Shown here: piece by piece, positions 37,626-49,530 of the stretch | Position numbering within the stretch: position 1 is the first letter of the stretch | How the letters are laid out: every line of letters starts with the position of its first letter | From: Catonia carolina | Taxonomy: Eukaryota > Arthropoda > Insecta > Hemiptera > Achilidae | Reading direction: 5' to 3' | Assembly: GCA_035578175.1 (NCBI GenBank) | Contig: JAQMRL010000005.1 | Span: forward strand, 55,161,722-55,225,721 | Length of the DNA stretch: 64,000 nt | The notes under the pieces: model-generated | Told to the model about the DNA's origin: nothing | The model's input: only the letters and a program-made list of their open reading frames with translations | The model's database searches: none | Position numbers and translations under genes: made by a program

Positions 37626-38261
37626 TCTGAATATTTTTAGTGTTAAAACGATTTCTTTTTTTATGAACATAATAAAAATTAATTTTTATCGGGAAATTTT
37701 ATTTTTCTGTAAGTTGAAATTTTGGGTGGCAGTGGTAGGCTTACGCTTGCAAGTTTTCGAAATAAGAGCTGGCACATTTTTGTTAACCCTTTTTTAAATG
37801 AAATGGCCTTAGATCAAATTTTTAAATATTGTTTCGGCACTGAAAGTGTTAATTACTACTGAAGTCATGATTTTTGATTTTTTACAAAACAACAAAGTCA
37901 TCATTTTCGGAAATAAGCAGTTAACGATTCTACTAAGGTTTTTAGTTTATAGTATGTGTGTAAAATCCCCCTGGTGCATATATTTCTCCTTAAAAGCATT
38001 TTGTACACAAACGGTTGTGTAACCTAACGTATAAGAGGAATAAAGAATAGCAAAATGAACAAACTTCAAACTGGAAAAAAAATTAATCGAAATGTGTTGT
38101 TTATTCTTTACGGAAATAAGTCTGTTGTCTTGGAAAACGATCGGAATTTCAGAGAAACGAAAGCGCAAAAATTTTCAAAATTTTTGTTTTATTTTCAATT
38201 TCTAGGTAAACATCCCTCCTAAATATTGAATACAACTTTCTACCAGCTGTTTTTTTTTTGT

Positions 38262-38385
38262 ATTTATTCTGACTGGTTTACAATTTCTGCTAATGCAGAC
38301 GGTGGAGGATGATGATATATGAAAATGAGTGATGAAAAAATGCCAGACCTGACCGGGAATCGAACCGGCTTGCCCGAAGGCCTAT
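38262..38385 (-). repeat. SINE-A copy
   Basis: Reversed it reads CCGGTTCGATTCCCGGTCAG, then the body with CCACCGTCTGCATTAGCAGA. The tRNA-like head is truncated. Confidence 0.72.
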
Positions 38386-38454
38386 CCATACAAGTTAAAG
38401 CATAACATATTATGTTTCTGTAAATCTTACTTACATTACTTAATAAAATTTTTT

Positions 38455-38632
38455 TAATTTATTGAAAATTGCATCAACCATTTTGGTTATTAGCGTCGGT
38501 TTACGGTACGGAATCGTTAGGTTTTAACGTTAATAACTCCAGACCCTAGCCGGGGAATCGAAACTGGGACTTTCCGCTTTTACAGTTGGCAATGCAATCT
38601 AGCTATCTAACCACTGAGCCACATATATGACC
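38455..38632 (-). repeat. SINE-B copy
   Basis: Reversed: GTGGCTCAGTGGTTAGATAG (A-box side), AGTTTCGATTCCCCGGCTAG (B-box), then the family body and an A-run. Diverged from the 37.4-kb copy. Confidence 0.7.
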
Positions 38633-38789
38633 AGTAAAAGTTTTTGTTAAACTTCATTATTTTAATAAATAATTCCGAAATGTTAATAGTAAAAATATTT
38701 TTAAAAAACATATTAGAAAATTAAAGATGCCTGACACGCTTGGTTAAAAATTTCAGTCTCAAACCAATCGAATGATACAGGTGTTTATT

Positions 38790-39572
38790 AATAAAAAAAA
38801 TCTGGTGTGAAACACTCACACAACTTTCTCTTGCCAATGCAAATAATTAACAATAAACCTAACATTAGTAATAAAACATTAGAAATAAATAAAAAACTAA
38901 CCTTATTTCAATCATAAGAGAAACACGCAAAATGAAAATCAACCTCAGTTTGGCCTAAAAATATGGAAAATCACTCATTCACGCTCAACTAGGCTCTGCA
39001 GAGAAAAATGCTCTAAATAAAAGTTGTAGATCTTTTAATTTTCTATAAAATTGATTATATACACTTTTGTCGTAAAATGCATTTTAAGGGCGAAATCTTA
39101 AAAAAATCGATTTTTCACACGTTTTCGTGAGAAAAATCAAAAAATTGCTAATTACTGCTAAACTAAGCGTTATAAAAAAAAGTTTTAAATAAAAGTTGTA
39201 GGATTTTAAATTCTCTACAACTTTTATTATATAAATTTTTGCGATAAATTGCATATTAAAGCCGTAATCTTAAAGAAACTATGTTTTTACGTAAAAACAG
39301 CCTCACCCAGAATTTCAGCAAACATGACGCCTACCCTATCTTGTAGAGAATAAAAAATTGAATAAACCAGGCGATTTAAAAAAAAAATCGTAGGACCAGT
39401 TTTTGAGAAAATCGCAAAAAAGTGAAAAATTACACGAATAAACTACTACTTCCGGTTGACCGATTTTGATGAAAATGTTCGTGTCGGGTCCGGTAGTGGG
39501 ATGTAACTTAAGTTTCAAGTTCGTACGATGTTCCGTTCTTGAGATATTCTGTTCACACACACACACACACAG

Positions 39573-39604
<32 letters not shown>

Positions 39605-39743
39605 CAATCGCTAAAAACATGTTTTTTGGGTTCAGGGGGTCTGAAAACGTATAGATCCGGTGAAAACTCGATTTCTTAAAATCGACATGAAAACAATACT
39701 TTCCTTCCTATATATTAATATAGGCAAGAGAAAGTAAAAAATT
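38790..39743 (-). repeat. Rep-L copy 6, full length
   Basis: On plus it starts TCTGGTGTGAAACACTCACA, passes AACTTTCTCTTGCC and ends at ATATAGGCAAGAGAAAGTAA. It contains both internal units and the (CA)n tract at 39553-39602. It is joined directly to copy 7 in the same orientation. Confidence 0.9.
39553..39602. repeat. (CA)n microsatellite inside Rep-L copy 6
   Basis: Alternating CA run with one AGACA interruption, at the same internal position as the TG tracts of other Rep-L copies. Confidence 0.95.
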
Positions 39744-40678
39744 GTTGTGAAACACATAGGCCTACAATTTTCTCTTGCCGATGCAAATAATGAACAATAT
39801 AACCTAACATTAGTAATAACATTAGAAATAAACAAAAAACTAACCTCAATAAACATAACCTAATTTTAATCATGAGTGAAAGACGCAAAATGAAAATCAA
39901 CCTCAGTTTGGCTTAAACATACAGAAAATCACTCTTTCACGCTAAACTAGGCTCTGTAGAGAAAAATGCTCTAAATAAAAGTTGTAGATCCTTTAATTTA
40001 CTATAAATTTTATTATATAGGACTACACTTTTGTCGTAAAATGCATGCTAAGACTGAAATCTTAAAAAAAAATCGAAATTTTTTAACGTTTTCGTGAGAA
40101 AAAACAGAAAATCGCTAATTACTGCTAAACTAAGCGTTATACAAAAAAATGTTACAAATAAACGTTGTAAGATTATTAATTTTCTACAGCGTTTATTATA
40201 TACATTTTGCGCTAAAATGCATATTAAAGCCGCAATCTTAAAAAAAATTCTTTAGGTGAAAACAGCCTCACCAAGAATTCAGCAGACATGACGCCTACCC
40301 TATCTTGTAAAGCATAAAAATTTAGTAAATGAGGGGATTTAAAAAAAAATCGTAGCAGCCGTTTTTGAGAAAATCGCAAAAAATTGAAAAATTGCATGAA
40401 TATACTACTACTTCCGGTTGATCGATTTTGATGAAAATGTTTATGTCGAGTACTCTAGCGGTATCTACCTTAAGTTTTAAGTTTCAAGTTTGTAAGATGT
40501 TCTGTTCTTGAGATATTCTCTTCACACACATACACACGCACAGACCAATCGCTAAAAACATGTTTTTTGGGTTCAGGGGGTCTGAAAACGTGTAGATCCG
40601 GTAAAAACTCGATTTCGAAAAATCGACATGAAAACAATACTTTCCTTCCTATATTCATATAGGCAAGAGAAAGTAAAA
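39744..40678 (-). repeat. Rep-L copy 7, full length, tandem with copy 6
   Basis: Starts with GTTGTGAAACACATAGGCCT and TTTTCTCTTGCC and ends TATAGGCAAGAGAAAGTAAA. The CA tract is short here (TTCACACACATACACACGCA). Confidence 0.9.
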
Positions 40679-41324
40679 ATAATAAACAGAAGCGGTATTT
40701 AATTTCCCTCCTATTCTAAAACACATTAACGGATTTATAAACTGTAGAAAATTGTTTATATACTTCACAATTATTAAAAAAACAAAAAAGTTTAAAAATG
40801 TCGGGTTGCAAAGAAACGCTGGTTATTTAAAAAAAGTTATTTTACTTTGTCACCTTTTTGTACTTCCCTACTCGTAAACCAGTCCTAGTGTCACTTGTGT
40901 AACAGTTTTTAATTATCTCAAAATTGTTTCTCTGTTCTTTATTCACGTAGATATTTCATATATAATTCTTTCTGACCACTGCTAAATATTTATTTAACGT
41001 TTTTATCTCATTTCCCTTCTAATCTACCACCTTATTTACGATATGAAACTGAACACAGGATGCTCAGAAGGGAAAACAGTAGATTAAATAATGCTGAAGA
41101 GAATAAAATTTGCACGACCCTTTTTTAATGTTATTAAATATAGTAAAAAGTAACCAGCAGGGTTCGAAAAATTTTAATCAGTTTTACAAAAGATAAATTA
41201 AAGGTATATTTTATGTTCCGGTAATCTCTTCGAACAGATCTAAAAGTACTCATCTTTCATTACTTCTCGAGAACAGGGAGACTAAAATTCAGCGATTTAT
41301 TATTTAAATGGTTACCTAAATAGA
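40679..41324. other. Spacer between Rep-L copies
   Basis: AT-rich sequence of about 650 bp; no ORF or known repeat recognised. Confidence 0.5.
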
Positions 41325-42650
41325 AAAAAATCTGGAGTGAAACACAAAACTTTCTCTTGCCAATGCAAATAATAAATAATATAACCTAATATTAGTAATA
41401 AAACATTAGAAATAAAAAACTAACCTCAAAAACACAACCTTATTTTAAAACATGAGTGAATGATGCAAAATGAAAATCAACTTCAGTTCGGCTTAAAAAT
41501 ACGGAAAATCACTATTTCACGCTAAACTAGATTCTGTAGAGAAAAATGCGCTAAATAAAAGTTTTAGATCTTTTAATTTCCTATAAATTTTGTTATACAC
41601 TTTTGTCGTAAAATGCATAGGCCTACTAACGCTGAAATCTTAAAAAAATCGATTTGTTTTAAAAATTTTCGTGGAAAAAAACAGAAAATTGCTAGTTACG
41701 TTAAACTAAGCATCATACAAAAAAAGTTTGAGATAAAAGTTGTAGGTTTTTAAATTGTCTACAACTTTTATTATATGCTCATAACGGGAAGTTGGAGTGT
41801 TAAATAAATTGCACTCAATCTGCTAGTTCCAGGGCTTCAAAAATAGTTCTGTTTATTATCACATAGTCAGCCAATTATATGACTGAACTATTTAAGGACA
41901 GAAGAGGTAATGATGTAAAAGGCACTAGTCGATTATCTCCTCTGAGAGTAATGAATTTCACCATACAGCCAGACCCTTCAATGAAGTGAAGGTGTTATTT
42001 GCAGGATGGAAAGTGGGTGCTTTTAAGAGGGCCTGGCATGTTGATAAGCATACTATTTCAACTCAGTGAGGAAGGCAATAGTAAACCATCTCAATCCTCG
42101 TTTTTACTTAGTAAAACCTCTGGAGGTTCAAACCAGCCTTTCGGTTGTTGACCTAAACAACAACTTTTATTATATACATTTTTGCGCTAAAATGCATATT
42201 AAAACCGCAGTCTTCAAACAACAATTTTTTTACGAGAAAACAATCTCTCTAAGAATTTCAGCACACATGGCGCCTACCCTATCTTGTAGAGCATAACAAA
42301 TTTAGTAAATGAGGCAATTTAAAAAAAAATCGTATAGCCGTTTTTTGAGAAAATCGTAAAAAAGTGAAAAATGACACAAATAAACTGCAACTTCCGGTTG
42401 ACCGATTTTGATAAAAATGTTTCTTTCGGGTCCTCTAGTGGTATCTAACTTAAGTTTTAAGTTTCAAGTTCGTACGATGTTCCGTTTTTGAGATATTCTG
42501 TTCACACTCACACAGACCAATCGCTAAAAACATGTTTTTGTGGTTCAGGGGGTCTGAAAACGTGTAGATCCGGTGAAAACTCAATTTCGAAAAATCGATA
42601 TGAAAACAATATTTTCCTTCCTATTCATATAGGCAAGAGAAAGTAAAAAC
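41325..42650 (-). repeat. Rep-L copy 8, split by Rep-S copy 6
   Basis: It starts ATCTGGAGTGAAACACAAAA, breaks at about 41777, resumes at 42166 with TTATTATATACATTTTTGCG and ends TATAGGCAAGAGAAAGTAAA. The interruption lies in the internal unit at an ACAACTTTTATTATAT motif present on both sides. Confidence 0.9.
41777..42165 (+). repeat. Rep-S copy 6, nested in Rep-L
   Basis: From CATAACGGGAAGTTGGAGTG to GTTGACCTAAACAACAAC. The host sequence ACAACTTTTATTATAT occurs before and after it, consistent with a target-site duplication of about 16 bp. So Rep-S was mobile after Rep-L. Confidence 0.88.
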
Positions 42651-43387
42651 TAATACATTTGCAATTTAATCATTTGGGCTAAAGGGATTAAAAGGGCTGA
42701 TTAACCTAAAACAATATGTTTTTGTTTGTTCCTTCTCAAAGAGCTACAGCTTTGGAAATCAACACATGCATTCTGTTAAGTAGTATGTACGTAGGGAGAT
42801 GATATTTTAATTTCGACTTAGGAGTAAGCACCCTGAACAATTATTAAAATTCGGATTAGGCCTCTTGACCTTAGAAATTTTAGCATGTAGACAGGTGGTT
42901 TTCTTAAAATAATTAAGTAAATATTTTAAAATTATGCTATTAAACCTGTCCACGATGACGTATATTTTTTGGCCTGTGAGATTCAGTTCTTCTTGTTATA
43001 ATATCGGTTACATTCTACATTCCTAACGTATTAAAAAAATAATTAGATACCCGATACGGTGTTTTTCAATTTTATTTATTTAGTAGCAGAAAAAATATTA
43101 ACTTTTTTTTAGTTTGTTAGGTCATTTACGATGCTGTTTGATCTCTTGTACGTATTGCACATAAAATAAATAATAAAAAAATTACACGATTTTTCTTTTA
43201 ACTTTACTCAGTCCGCCGATTCGTTAGCAGAAATATTTTTTTCGTTAAAACTTCATTAAAATCGTTTTGTTCATTCATTGAACCAATATAATATTTTGGG
43301 TATGTACGCTAACAAGTTTGCCTGGACAATTTCGTGTTGTCTTCTAGAAATTGTTATAGTTTATATAAATAAAAAGTAATAAATTAA
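42651..43387. other. AT-rich sequence, no feature seen
   Basis: No ORF or recognisable repeat. Confidence 0.5.
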
Positions 43388-43454
43388 GTTACATAATATG
43401 TTACATATTATGTAACTTTATTATTAATATGTAACATATTAAGTTACATATGGC

Positions 43455-43992
43455 AGCGAAACATTAGCAAAAGTGACCAAGACAAAAGCAATAGGCAGTG
43501 TCCTAAAACTCGAAAGATGAATCCTAAGAACCTGCATAGGAAAGAAAAACAAAGTAGATGAGCAATAGAAAATTCTAACAAACGAACAAGTCTATAAAGA
43601 AAACGAACCCATAACAGATACAATAAGAAAGAAAAGGATATCTTTTCTTGGACATCTTATCAGAACAACTAGAGACAGAATTTTAAACAAGATAATTAGA
43701 AAACTCTTTCCAGTAGTAACATCAGGAGCATGGATGCGAAATGTCGAAGAAGACATGATCTAACTCCGATTAACTTGCGATAATTTAGAAAACAAAACTG
43801 GAAAATTAAAAATTTTGAGAAATAATAAAAGTAGATTTGAAACAAAATCAGTTGAAAGAACAAACCCAAGCAGGAAGAAAACGGTCGTTTCAGAGGAAGT
43901 TCGGCAAGCAAGATCAGCCCAAATGAGAGCATACTGGCAAAACATCAAGCTGAAGGAAATGAAAATGAAGAAGCTTTCTAAATTTGACTAAA
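43455..43992 (+). pseudogene. Decayed LINE reverse-transcriptase C-terminus
   Basis: Read with stops and small shifts, the plus strand gives GSETLAKVTKTKAIGSVLK, RKKRISFLGHLIRTTRDRI and SEEVRQARSAQMRAYWQNIK. The 'KxRxxFLGHLxR' block and the basic end are RTE-like. It resembles the tails at 33.2-34.0 kb in layout. Upstream domains are absent. Confidence 0.6.
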
Positions 43993-44639
43993 GTGATCCA
44001 TTGTGGTCATAAAAGACAAAAAAAGTGTAATAAGCTTCTTTGAAATGGTGTAGTACAAAACACTACGAAATCAGTAAATAAATTATTTTTAAATTCGAAA
44101 CGAGCTTGGGTTGCTAGTTGTTTTATTAGTTTTTATTAAAAAAACTAAGTAAACTAATATAAAAAAACTTAATACGTAAATAAAATTTACTAGTTTCCAT
44201 TCAAAATTAATAAATCACACGAATCCAGAGATACAAATATTATGGTTGGATCTTTTAGGTATAACAGCAACGAGAGTTTGCCACTGGGTGACTTCAATCA
44301 AGACGAAAACAGAACATTAATCACGCACATCATAAAAATACTTCTGGTCGTACAAAATTGTACTGATGTAGTTGTTATTAAATAAAGATAAAAAAATTAT
44401 GATTGTTGCCATATGTTGTCATTTGTTATGTTAAATATATTTTGTATTATCTACTAGGATACGAGTATATTCTTTGAAAAGGTTCTGTTGCAATTTTTAA
44501 AATTGTCGTCTTATCATTTTCTATGTCTGTCCGTCCATCGCATCCAGATATCAGAAACTACAGGGGATAGTAATAAACGGTTTTCGGATTCGTAATTTAC
44601 ACAAAAAGTTAGTGGGCCTGGATTGTGTTTAAAGTTCCG

Positions 44640-44812
44640 GTTTCCGCCGAAAGTGGCACAAACCGGAAGTCAAAAAATTGAATTTCGAAGCAAAAGTAGT
44701 ATCATTTGTTTTTCTGAAAGAATAGATACAGAAATAATTTGGTTTTAAGTTCCGGTTTCGACCGGAAGTGACCCAAAACTGGAAGTTCAGAAATTAAAAT
44801 CAAAAATTGGAA
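44640..44812. repeat. Tandem repeat of about 125 bp, left part
   Basis: Units contain CAAAAGTAGT, an AGAATAGATACAGAAAT-like box and GGTTTCGACCGGAAGTGACC, and end near CAAAAATTGGAA. The array continues after the Jockey-like element at 49288. Confidence 0.7.
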
Positions 44813-45111
44813 GGGAAAACAGCTGATCTTAAAAATACTAATGCAGTGATATTTATATAGTAAATAACATTCATAAATTTCTTTCTGATTTTTTGTGAGA
44901 AACCATCGAAAATTAATTTCACAAGAAAAAAAAGACTTTATTCTTATTGGGAAAGAGAAATTTATTTTAAAATAGGGTGAAGATAAATTAATATCAGCCA
45001 CGGAAATTGTGCATATGTATGAGGTTATGTTAGTGTTTCTGTTTACATTGATTTTCTGTAAGTACTTTTCATAAACTATTGTTATATGTATAATAATCCT
45101 CCCTGTTTCCA

Positions 45112-46471
45112 TTGACTATGGAGCAGGGAGTTATGGACAATCTCTTCAATCACGAAGAGAACTTGAAGGTGATCAACGCTCACCTGGATGTCGCACCTGA
45201 GACAACTGGTACGCAGAAAATGGCATGGACTAAGGTTATGTCTAGTAAAAAACGTCCGTTGGATACGGAGAAAAGTTCCGCTGACTCGGAATTGCCTCCT
45301 CCTAAGTTTCGAGTCCCAACAACAAATAAATACGGACCTTTAGAAACGTTACAAGAAGACTCTTGCAAGCCTCCACCAATTTATTTAAAAAACGTAGAAC
45401 TGCGCGACTACAAAAACTTAATATCTCAGTTGAAGAGTACAGTAACTGGCGACTTTGAATTTCAAGCGACCAACAACGACGGGGTGACGATTTACCCAAA
45501 AACATCTGAAACATACCGTACTCTTGTACACCGATTGAGAGAATTGGGACGCAATTTTCATTCATATCAGCTACCCCACGAAAAAGCATACAGAGTCGTG
45601 ATACGCCATTTGCATCCTAGTATCGATCCGTGTGACATCAAGGAATCGCTGGAACATCTCTCTTTTAAGGTAAGAAACGTTTTCAATGTTTTACAGGCTG
45701 GCACAAGAGTGCCCTTGCCATTATTTTTCGTTGATCTTGAGCCTGACAAAGATAACGAAAAAATATTTGATGTTAAATCCTTGTTAAGCACACGCATTAA
45801 GGTTGAAGAGCCAAAAAAGAAAAGTGACGTAGTTCAGTGCAAAAGATGTCTACGATTTGGACACACCCGCTCGTACTGTAACCATCCGTTCAGATGTGCA
45901 CGCTGCAGCAACTCTCATCCAACAGCTGACTGTCCAAGAGGTGCCAATGAACCCCGAGTCTGCCTTCTTTGCAAAGGCAATCATTCGTCCACGTACAAAG
46001 GATGTCAAACATATAAAGAACTGAGAGACAAAAGAAATGGTAATTTTGTTAAATATTCTGGTAAAAAATCTCATGTAATGTTGGAGCCTCCAGTCACTGT
46101 TACAGTCCCCGTGAGTACCTCGGTAAAGTCACATCATACACATCATAAAGTCGACTCATACTAACACCGTCCCCCTTTCTCGTGACCCGAGACTGAATTC
46201 ACGGTCATACGCTCAGATGGCTGCTCCTTCCCTTCGGCAGCAGCCATCTCATACTCGGTCATCTCAGTTATTCCAGCCCTCTCAGCAGTCTCAGTCTTCC
46301 ATGACATTCTCAACTCTTTCATCAACAGATCCCTTAACGACTCAGAATCCTTATGATCATTTTACAGCCACTCTTAACACATTTTTTACACGCTTTCAGG
46401 ACCTTTTGACACCTCTCATTACTACGCTTAATATGGTCGTTAACAAGTTGCTAAGTCATATCAATGGCTGA
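45112..46471 (+). pseudogene. ORF1 (gag-like nucleic-acid-binding protein) of Jockey-like LINE
   Basis: An open frame from ATG 45112 runs 350 codons to 46164. It includes a PRE_C2HC-like segment (RVVIRHLHPSIDPCDIKESL) and three zinc knuckles (CKRCLRFGHTRSYC; CARCSNSHPTADC; CLLCKGNHSSTYKGC). The rest of the protein (LNSRSYAQMAAPSLRQQ to LLSHING, stop at 46469-46471) is in another frame, so a small indel lies near 46150-46165. SYAQ followed by a Gln/Ser-rich, then hydrophobic end is usual for Jockey ORF1. The product would bind element RNA. Confidence 0.85.
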
Positions 46472-49154
46472 AACCAGCAGGTCCCTCGTCGTTGCTCTCT
46501 AGAACTCAGCAGGTCTTGTACGTCATGTTCACGAACTCAAACAATTTTTACATGACAATCGGGTAGACATTGCACTTATTACAGAGACACACTTTAAGGA
46601 CACAACACACTGCCATATCACTGGATACACACTATATCGAAGTACACATCCAGATGGAACTAGCCATGCAGGGTCGGCTATTTTTGTTCGGAAAAGTATT
46701 AGTCATAATTCGTTCCCTCCGTACAGAAAATCGTACATTCAGGCTACCATGATAGAAGTATCTTTAATCACTCATTCCCTTACCCTTTCTTCAGTGTACT
46801 GCCCGCCTAATCATAATATCTCGCGCGAACAATTTACACATTTCTTCAATTATCTAGGAAAAAATTTCATCGCAGGTGGTGACTTTAATTCAAAACATCA
46901 ACAGTTTGGTTGCCGAGTTACAAACCCGCGGGGAAAAACTTTATATGATGTTTTAACTCACGAAAAATATTTTTACTATGCCCCTGCAGAACCCACTTAC
47001 TATCCCCACAATAATCGTTGCCTCCCAGATATTCTAGATTTCTTTGTATCGTCTAAATTCTTCCCCTACTACGAACTTGAAACTCTTCCTGATCTATCAT
47101 CTGATCATACACCCGTAATAATTACGTTAAACTCTGAACCAACCAAATTAAAGTACAGGCATTCCCTAACATCTGGTAAAATAGACTGGAATAAGTACCA
47201 ACGTATATTGTCAGAAACAACAAACCTGGGAATTTCTCTCAAAACCCCCAGTGAAATCGAGCGTGGAGTGGAAATCTTCACAAAGAATCTACAAAGCGCA
47301 GCTTGGGACAGTTGCGAAGGAGAGAACATGGAATTTAAACAGATACCTAACGTTCCTTTTTACATCCGTCGAATGATAGTTGCTAAGCGCCGATGTCGTC
47401 GTTTATGGCAGAGAAACAGATACCCCAGCGTTAAAGCAGAACTTAATAGGCTAAATCGTCATTTACAGGTTGTCTTTTCGCGTTACAGAGCAGATAGATT
47501 TATGGCTTTCACTGAGACACTCTCTACTCAAAACAAAACACTTTGGCGCACGACAAGACGAATTCTTAACTATAACAATCCTTCATTTAGTCTACAATGA
47601 CCTGATGGTTCTTGGGCGACTACCAATAAAGAGAAAGCAGAAATGCTTGCTCAGTACTTGCATAACACATTCCAACCACACAACCTACAACACAAAGATC
47701 ATCCGAACATAGAAAATTTCCTTAATGCTCCTCTGCAACTTAGCCTTCCCCCAAAGCCAGTTTCCCCCGGGGAACTCGTCCGAGCAATTCACGATCTGCC
47801 ATTAGGCAAAGCCCCGGGATATGATCTTATTACTTCAATACTTTTGCGCCATCTTCCTAGGAAATCCATCATACTCTTAACTCACATCTTCAATTCCATT
47901 CTCCGAGTCACTCACTTCCCTATTCAGTCAAAGTACTCTATCATAATTCTCTTCTTAAAACCAGACAAACCACCTCCCCAACTAACTTCTTACAGGCCAA
48001 TTAGCTTACTCTCTATTCTGTCCAAACTATTTGAGAAACTCCTTCTACCACGCCTAGTACCGTTTATCGATGCTTCAAACACAATTCCTGATCATCAGTT
48101 CGGATTTCGTTCATCTCATTCCACGCTTCAGCAATGTCACCGACTAATTGATATAATCTCTTCAGCTCTTGAAAACAGACAATATTGTTCAGCCGTGTTT
48201 CTTGATGTATCTCAAGCGTTTGATCGGGTCTGGCATGATGGACTCCTATACAAATTGAAACTAATACTTCCAGATAGCCTGTATCTAGTAATAAAATCGT
48301 TTCTAGTGGAACGTTACTTTAGAGTAAAACAAGGTGACGAACTTTCTGGAATGTACGAAGTCAATGCTGGTGTACCACAAGGAAGCGTACTTGCACCAAG
48401 GCTGTTTTCTGTAAGCACCAGTGACATACCAAATTGTATCTATACCACTATGGCTATGTTTGCTGATGATATGGCAGTTCTTGCGGTTGATGCCGATCCT
48501 GTTATTGCAACTCAAAAGACACAAGACCATTTACACCAGATAGAGTCGTGGCTTAAACTTTGGAAAATTAAAATTAATGAAAACAAATCGCAACAAATGA
48601 CGTTTACTCTTAGAAGACAAAACTGCCCAACCGTTTACATTAATAATATTCCGCTACCTCACACTACTCAAACACGCTACTTAGGCTTACACTTGGACAG
48701 AAAACTTACATGGAACGCACATGTTACACACACACGCCACAAACTCAAAACACGCTTCTATCAACTAAAACGCTTACTCGATAGACGTTCTAAATTAAAC
48801 ATGTCACACAAATTAACAATCTACAAGACAGTCTTAAGACCAATCTGGACATATGGAGTTCAACTTTGGGGATCTGCTAAACCTTCACACACGAAACGTA
48901 TACAAGCGATTCAGAACAAGATTCTACGAACGATAACGCAATGCCCCTTTTACATCACAAACTCAATGTTGCACAAAGACTTACAAATGCCATACGTAAT
49001 TGATGTCGCGAAACAACTATACAAGACGATGCATGACAAATTTGAACTACATGACAACCCTCTCATACAAAACATGTACACTAGGGTGATACCGGGTACT
49101 CAGCGCAGACGTTTGAAGCGCCTCTGGCCAAGAGATCTTCTTGGCCAACTGTAG
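46464..49154 (+). pseudogene. ORF2 (AP endonuclease + reverse transcriptase) of Jockey-like LINE
   Basis: One frame spans 897 codons with two internal stops: TAG at 46500-46502, where Trp is expected in the N-terminal endonuclease motif, and TGA at 47598-47600 between endonuclease and reverse transcriptase. Endonuclease motifs: DIALITETH, AGGDFNSKH, LPDILDFF and SDHTPVI. Reverse transcriptase motifs: YRPISLLSILSKLFEKLL, DVSQAFDRVWH, AGVPQGSVLAP and the catalytic AMFADDMAVLA. The C-terminal end is RRLKRLWPRDLLGQL, shared with the truncated tail at 61.5 kb. All visible catalytic residues are present. Confidence 0.9.
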
Positions 49155-49287
49155 GACTGTGGTGATGACTGCACGCTCCTTCAAGTAAATCAAGTTTTGG
49201 AACATTAGCTTCACATTTAGAAATTGTTATATTATTTTAATAACAGATACTAAATTTCAATTAAAAGTGTCAAAAAAAAAATTGGAA

Positions 49288-49530
49288 ACAAAAGTAGTGT
49301 CATTCGATTCGTCTTAAAGAGTAGATGCAGAAATCACTAACAGTTTTTGCCGGTTTCGACGGGAAATGGTTCAAAACCGGAAGTTACAAAGTCAAAGTCG
49401 TAATTTGGAAATAAAGATATTTTCATTTGATTCCTCTTAAAGAGTAGATACCAGAAATCGCTAATGGTTTTTGCGATAGGTCAAAGATAAGCCTTTTTAA
49501 AAATTACCATCAACCATGAGACGCGTTGTC
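49288..49530. repeat. Tandem repeat of about 125 bp, right part
   Basis: It continues the left array: ACAAAAGTAGTGTCATTCGA, TTAAAGAGTAGATGCAGAAA, GGTTTCGACGGGAAATGG, then a second unit with TTAAAGAGTAGATACCAGAA. About three units in total are visible across the LINE. Confidence 0.7.

Larger units (their letters stand above)
44813..49276 (+). mobile_element. Jockey-like LINE, nearly complete (4.46 kb)
   Basis: Flanked by an 11-bp duplication AAAAATTGGAA (44802-44812 and 49277-49287), with an A-run at its 3' end. It has a 299-bp leader, ORF1 (gag-like), ORF2 (endonuclease plus reverse transcriptase) and a short 3' UTR. ORF2 starts at 46464 inside the end of ORF1 through an ATGGCTGA overlap, as in many Jockey-type elements. 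ORF1 has one frameshift and ORF2 two nonsense codons, so this copy is inactive but young. Confidence 0.85.

Noticed and set aside
39466..39654. Histidine/threonine-repeat ORFs across the CA tracts (also 39336-39620, 52340-52531)
   Set aside because: They are translations of the microsatellite inside Rep-L, not genes.
44702..45112. 136-codon minus-strand frame upstream of Jockey ORF1
   Set aside because: It overlaps the LINE leader and tandem repeat, has no motif and is AT-driven.
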